Both the position numbers and the translations under genes were made by a program. The notes under the pieces are model-generated. The model was not told the DNA's origin. It did no database searches and was given only the letters and a program-made list of their open reading frames with translations. This document shows positions 58,673-64,000 of a DNA stretch of 64,000 bases, piece after piece (positions within the stretch are counted from its first letter, which is position 1; each line of letters starts with the position of its first letter). This DNA comes from Raffaelea ambrosiae (Eukaryota > Ascomycota > Sordariomycetes > Ophiostomatales > Ophiostomataceae): positions 101,921 to 165,920 of the forward strand of contig PCDI01000011.1 of NCBI GenBank assembly GCA_002778195.1. The letters run 5' to 3'.

Positions 58673-61190
58673 ATGGCTGGCCCCGGTGGTGGTCCCCCCC
58701 GTCGCAGGTAAGCGCAGGCCTCAGCTGGCAGACATGCCGGCGTCTCCTGTCTCTGTCTTCTCTGGCTAACATTCTTGGACAGTCACACCAAGTCCCGCAA
58801 GGGATGCGAGACCTGGTACGTTGCCACGCCATGCTTTTCAGCTCTTCAGCTCTTCTCCTTTCAGCTCTTTTGTTTCAGCCCGGTTGTGATCTTGACCCTT
58901 GACCGTCATTTTGGCTGGTCTTGTGTTTCCTGTGTTTCCTGTGTTTCCTGGGCTGTCCTGAGACCTGCTTGCTCGAGGCACTGCCGCCTTTCAATCATTT
59001 TCTAACCCTTTTTTTCTCTTACAGCAAGCGCCGTCACATCCGATGCGATGAGACCTTCCCTCAATGGTAAGAGTGTGCCCTCCAGACCGTCCACAACACC
59101 CACTAACACACATGCACAGCCGCAACTGCACCAAGCACAAGATCCGGTGCCCGTACAATGACGCGCCGGTGCCCGAGAACCGCTCGGTCTCGCCCGACCG
59201 GCCGGAGCTCATGTGGACGCCCGAGATCGAGGCGGACATCAGCCGCTGGCAGAAGACCGGGGTGTTCCCGTTCCCCGGGCTCAACGTGTACCCGGAGCCC
59301 AACCCGCAGCAGCTGTCGGTGGAGAGCCTGCGGCTGATCCACCACGTGGCGTCCATCAGCCACCAGCTGCGCAGCATCGACGCGGACGGCTTCTCGATCT
59401 GGACGCGGCAGATCCCGACGATCATCCAGATCGGCGCGGCGCACGGCTACGTGATGCACGCGCTGCTGGCGTTCTCGGCCAGCCACATCGCCTACCTCAA
59501 CGAGTGCCCGATCGTGGGCATCATGGCGGACGAGCACCGCGGCATCGCGCTCAAGGGCCTGCAGGAGGCCATCAGCACCTTCTCGCGCGACACGTCGGAC
59601 GCGATCCTGGCGGCCTCGCTGGTGCTGTCGTGGCAGGCGACGGACTGGCGCAGCTGGACGCAGCTGATGCAGGGCACGCGGTCCGTGATCGAGGCGATGG
59701 ACCCGTGGAAGCACGAGTCGCAGTTTGGCGACTTCATCGCCGAGAGCAGCACCTTCCCCACCGCGCCGCCGTCGCCGGCCCCCGACCACAAGCCCAGCCA
59801 GCCGGCCAAGGCCGACCTGGAGGTGTTCCAGCGCACGATCCAGCAGCTGCAGAAGGTCGAGACCTTTCTCAAGCACAGCAAGCAGGACTTCCAGGCCGTC
59901 GCGCAGCTCATCACCTTCCTCAAGGGCGCGCGCAAGGAGAGCAACACGCCCGTGGCCCAGCAGTTTGCCCGCCTGCGCCCGCTGCGCGACTGGCTCTTCT
60001 GGACCCCCGTGCGCTTCTTCCAGACCACCGGCGGCTCGCCGGCCGCGCTCGTCAGCATCGCCCACCTGTACACCGTCGCCCTGGTCATGGAGCGCCTGTT
60101 CCCCGAGATCGGCGCCGCCTACTTTGGCAGCCTGTCCATCGGGCCCGTCGAGGAGATCGCCCGCCGCCTGCTGTCCATCAACGTCACCGGCGGCGCCCTC
60201 GACGGCTGCGACGACGTCCAGACCCCGCTGACCCTCATGGAGTTCCCCATCGACGTCGTCCACGAGTTCCGCGCCCGCATGGGCTGGGTCAACCCCGTCC
60301 GCACCCGCTCGTTCCCGCAGTTTGACCCGCCCAACTTTTACCTCCAGCAGCAGCAGCAGCACCACCAGCACCAGCACCACGACTCCGTCGTGGTGGGCGG
60401 CTCGACCGTCTCTCTGCCCTCGATCGTCGACTACCGCCAGTCGAGCCCCATCGTCGACTACCGCCAGCAGAGTCCCCTTGTCGACTACCGCCAGGCGAGC
60501 CCCGTCGTCGACTACCAGACCGGCAGTCCTCTGGTCGACTACCGCCAGCAGAGCCCCATCGTCGACTATCGTCAGCAGAGCCCCATTGTCGACTACCGCC
60601 AGGCGAGCCCCATCATCGACTTCCAGACGCAGCAGCAGCAGCAGCAGCAGCAGCAGCCGCCGCCGCCGCACCAGCAGCCGCACCACCTGTCGCCGTACGT
60701 CCAGCCCGTCGTCGCCGCCAACCCGGCCTTTAGCTACAGCACCGAGGACCTCTCGATGCTGCCGGCGGGAGCCGGCGGCGAGCAGCAGCAGCAGCCCGAG
60801 GCCACGGCCGGCAGCAGCAACAACAACAACAACGGCAACAGCCACAACAGCGGCAGCAACAACAACAACAACAACCCGGCCGCCGCCATCAGCCCGCTGC
60901 AGCTCTCGTCGCCCTATGCCAACCCGCAGTACCTGAGCATCCCCAGCCCGTCGTACGGCGGCTACAGCCCGGCGTCGAGCTCCTTTGGCGACTTTGGCGA
61001 CGGCTCGTCCGTGGGCTACAGCGACAACGAGGACTTTGGCTCCTACGAGATGGCCTACGGCACCGCCACGGGCGCCGGCGGCCCTGGCTCGGGCCCGGCG
61101 GCTGCTGGCATCGACCACACCCACATGCTGGGAGCACCAAACAACTTTGGCGTCGGGTTCGTTTCTCCACTCCAGACCGTCTGGATCTAA
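58673..61190 (+). CDS. Zn(II)2Cys6 transcription factor with tandem SP-x-V-D-Y repeats
   Basis: Fungal-specific regulator, expected nuclear. Four exons, 58673-58707, 58783-58815, 59025-59066 and 59120-61190, give 726 aa. The spliced N-terminus forms a complete binuclear cluster: Cys20, 23, 30, 37, 40 and 47 (CX2CX6CX6CX2CX6C), preceded by HTKSRKG and containing KRRHIRCDE, an arrangement reminiscent of Upc2-type sterol regulators. Introns 2 and 3 split the codons of Cys23 and Cys37. Residues about 70-450 resemble the fungal regulatory middle region (LHHVASISHQL-like, LLAFSASHIAYL). Residues 471-542 hold eight copies of a nonapeptide with core SP(I/L/V)VDY, encoded at about 60421-60633. Then come poly-Q, Q/N/H-rich and Gly/Ser-rich stretches suggesting an activation domain. 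Target genes are unknown. Confidence 0.9.
60421..60633 (+). repeat. Coding 27-bp repeat, eight copies
   Basis: Each unit encodes S-P-(I/L/V)-(V/I)-D-(Y/F) plus three Gln/Arg-rich residues. Units differ mostly at wobble positions (GTC kept, CGC/CGT and CAG/AAG-type changes), which suggests selection on the peptide rather than recent slippage. Confidence 0.9.
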
Positions 61191-64000
61191 CTTCGGTTAG
61201 CATCCCCCCCCCCTTTCTGCCCACCTCTGCACCCTCTGCACTCTTCGTGATGTCTGTTGCTTGTTTGTCTTTTGTGTTTTGTTTTGTTTGTCTCTTTTTT
61301 TTTTTTTGTCTGTTCCATCTGCGTCGGATCCTGCCGAACATCACGAACACGCAGAAAAAACCACGCACACCAAAAAGAGACAAAAAAACTCGCACAAGCT
61401 GGCACTCACACTACACAACACCAAACCAACCACACTTTTTTTTCCCCCCCCGCACACACACACAGTTGTTTTTTGGGGGGCCTTTTGATTGACTGTTTCT
61501 TCGTTTTCTCTTCTTTTTTCTTGTTCCTGTTTTGCTTTCGACTCAGGCTCCAACAAGCATCCTCCTCCTACTCCTCGCCACACCTGCCTCTGGTCGTGGC
61601 GGGCCGTCACAGCCCTTACCCGGCGCCGCCCGAAGTCCCTTCCCATTTGCTTTTGCCGTCTTCGATTCCCAGCTCGTCCGCGTCTGCCGCGTTTCCTTCC
61701 GTCCCGGCCGTGCCACTACTCTACCACTTCCAGCACCCCCACCACCGACACAACCTGTCGGCCTCGTCCTCCGCTCCGCCATCCATCCTCCTAGACGAGT
61801 GCAAGGACATGGACATGGAAGAGGCCGCCGGCCCGGGCGAAGGAAGCAGTCACGTGAACAGCTTTGTTTCATGAGACTGGCTCTTTTTAACTTTTTTTTC
61901 TTTTTTGTTTTTTCTTTGAATTTGTTGTCTCCTTTTTCTTCCTTTCTTCACTTGTTTTCTTTTTTCCCCATCTCCTTTCCTTTTTACAACTGCTTTCGGG
62001 CTTTTTTTTTTCGGTTTTGCAATTCCCCTGTTTTCCGGCACAGGCTGCAAATGTACCACCACTCTCCTTTTGTGTCTTTTTGGCTCTATATTTCCACCAT
62101 CTCGGGAAACGACCAACCAAGATGGGATGGGCGGGCTTGCTCGACAGGCAGAGCCATATCGACGCGCCCACACACACCCCACCCATCTCTTCTCGCCTCT
62201 CGACGAAACCACCTTCCTTAATATTTTTTGAACATCTGACGACTAAAGCGGCATATCTTTTTTTTGGCTTATTGGAAACCCAACCAACACTCCTTTTTAT
62301 ATTTAATTTGCATCGATGATACCCAACCATAGACACTCCTTTTGTTTTTTTTTTACCGGAAAAAAAAGAAACATATCGACACGGATACACACCAATAATC
62401 ATTCCACGCTCCTTGCGACGCTTTCTATGCCGACGACACGGCATATAATCACACACTCCTTTTATGAAATGATCACGACGGATACGATACCCGACTGCAT
62501 AGCGGACTGCTCTGTACACACCCCTCCCCTGAACTTCACGGTTCTGCTTGGGGGGGGAGCTACAACCTGTTATACTTGTTTTTTGGAACCATTTGATATT
62601 TTTTGCGCTTTTTGGAATATTTTGTACCCGTTTTTTGGAATTTGGACTTGTTTTTTTCAGGGAGTTGGAGATTGCTTCTCGCTCGCCTTGAACGGCTTTG
62701 TGCCTTTTGGAAACCAAAAAAAGTAATGATGGAAAGGAAAAGAGAGAGGGACAAGGGAGGAGGTCCTTGGTAATATTGGATGGATTTTTTTGCATTGCTC
62801 TGGCGTTTGAATGTTAGCAGTCTCGAAGAACATGCTCTTGCTACGTTTTTCCCCCATCTCTCTTGCACAACACACATCTCGTTCTTGTTTGAATCTTCTG
62901 CCGCGCCTGTCTGCTCGCTTGTTTGGCAAGGCATTGTGAACTGCCTCTTTTTCTGTAACGACATGATGACCACAAAGTACACCAGACTATCTTATTTGCT
63001 TTTCCGTTTCCCGATTGTTTGGTTACAAAGTTTTGTTTTTGCTCAGAGCCTCCCAGAAGAAGAAAAAATAGCTAGGGACAATAATAATATGAGTTTGGCA
63101 TCCCAATTTACAGATGTGACCATGCAGATGCAATGATCAAGACATACGAACCCCCCGCAAGGACAGGTTGGATCGACAACGGAGTCCGCGTTCCTCTTCC
63201 CCTACGGTCTTCTCAGCAAAAGTCCCGTTTCCCCGGTTGTCGTTGGGCCAGGGATGCGTCAGCCCCAACACCAGAGACTCCACCAAAGCCTTGCCACACA
63301 TACAAGTGAGTACAACGTATTAAGGTGGCTTTACACGGTTCCGTGCACCCGACAACACACGTGCTGGCCCGCACATCATAATAAGGCCCTTTTTTGGTAA
63401 GAATGTGTGATTGTATGACTGTAATTCGATGACCCACGAAAAACCTTACCACAATTGGAACTATAATTTAAAAGACCGTTCTTATGGTATCCTCTTTCCA
63501 CCCACATGCTTATGTTACTTCCAAAGGAAAAAAAAAAGCTTGGCAGATGGCTGGAATGATATGACCCCCAAAGAAAAGGTGGAGGGTTGAGAGACCCCAA
63601 CAAGGTACTACATAGTATGTGCGAGTAGGTTCAGAGCAAACAAAAGGGGGGAAACCCTGCGACGGAGCTGTCTGCGTAAAAGGGGGAAAGGGGGAGGGGG
63701 AGGGTGTGTAGGTATGTTCAACTTCAACAGCACAACCGCCCCATGTTGACCAACCAGAGCCGGCCGGAGACATTTTCGCCTTCTTTCTTGTGGAAAGGCA
63801 AACTATACCAAATTCATCGGCGTCGAATCTCCCCTGCCTTTGAAAAGAAAGGGGGGGGGGAGACCCAACCGTCCCCCCTGGGGAGGTGCAGATCCATGAG
63901 AGTACTATGTAGAAGAAAAGAGAATGAATCAACCAAATGGAAAATAAAAACCCAAATAAAAACAGCCTTGCCCAAGCCGCCACCCTCTTTGGGGGGGGGG
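61191..64000. other. Downstream flank of the zinc-cluster gene, no supported gene
   Basis: 2.8 kb. Just after the stop comes a C run, T-rich tracts (61288-61308, 61880-62010) and a CACA run. TACATAGTA lies at 63609 and TACTATGTA at 63903, and G runs lie near 62550, 63850 and at the window end (63991-64000). Frames up to 302 codons on the minus strand are Lys/Arg-rich shadows of T-rich DNA. Confidence 0.5.

Overview
The window is nuclear DNA of a filamentous ascomycete (Pezizomycotina, most likely Sordariomycetes; the order cannot be fixed from sequence alone). The signs are short GT..CTNAC..YAG introns, GC-rich third codon positions that leave long open antisense frames, a fungal Zn(II)2Cys6 regulator, and fungal-type Psd1, Kap104, Frm2-like and NtaA-like proteins. 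Homopolymeric G/C runs and microsatellites are very common, including inside introns and coding sequence. Exons below were assembled by hand from open frames and splice consensus.

Layout. 1-315 is the 3' end of an arrestin-like adaptor gene. 2304-17473 holds housekeeping genes: transportin KAP104 (-), a proteasome assembly chaperone 4 (-), a carnosine N-methyltransferase (+), a short-chain dehydrogenase (-), a Q-rich HERP-like membrane protein (-) and mitochondrial phosphatidylserine decarboxylase PSD1 (+). 18092-29604 is a run of flavin/redox and transport genes: an NtaA/SnaA-type flavin monooxygenase (-) sharing a 702-bp promoter with a 12-exon anion/vitamin-type MFS permease (+), then an Frm2-like nitroreductase (-) and an FAD/NADPH reductase lacking a flavodoxin domain (-). 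A flavin-dependent monooxygenase, a permease and two possible sources of reduced flavin side by side suggest a small uptake-and-catabolism neighbourhood, but this is inference. 35922-37574 is an unrecognised two-exon gene for a disordered, Ser-rich 533-aa protein.

37575-58672 (21 kb) has no gene I can support. It is filled with microsatellites, minisatellites, G/C homopolymers and recurrent 8-9-mers such as TACTATGTA. At its right end, 58673-61190 encodes a Zn(II)2Cys6 transcription factor with an ATG-free 5' leader of about 700 nt and a tandem SP-(I/L/V)-V-D-Y nonapeptide array. 61191-64000 shows no gene.

I did not find a clearly new defence or mobile system. The most promising leads are the flavoenzyme/permease neighbourhood, the regulator with its long leader, repeat array and 21-kb empty upstream region, and the poly-C 3' splice sites found in three separate genes.
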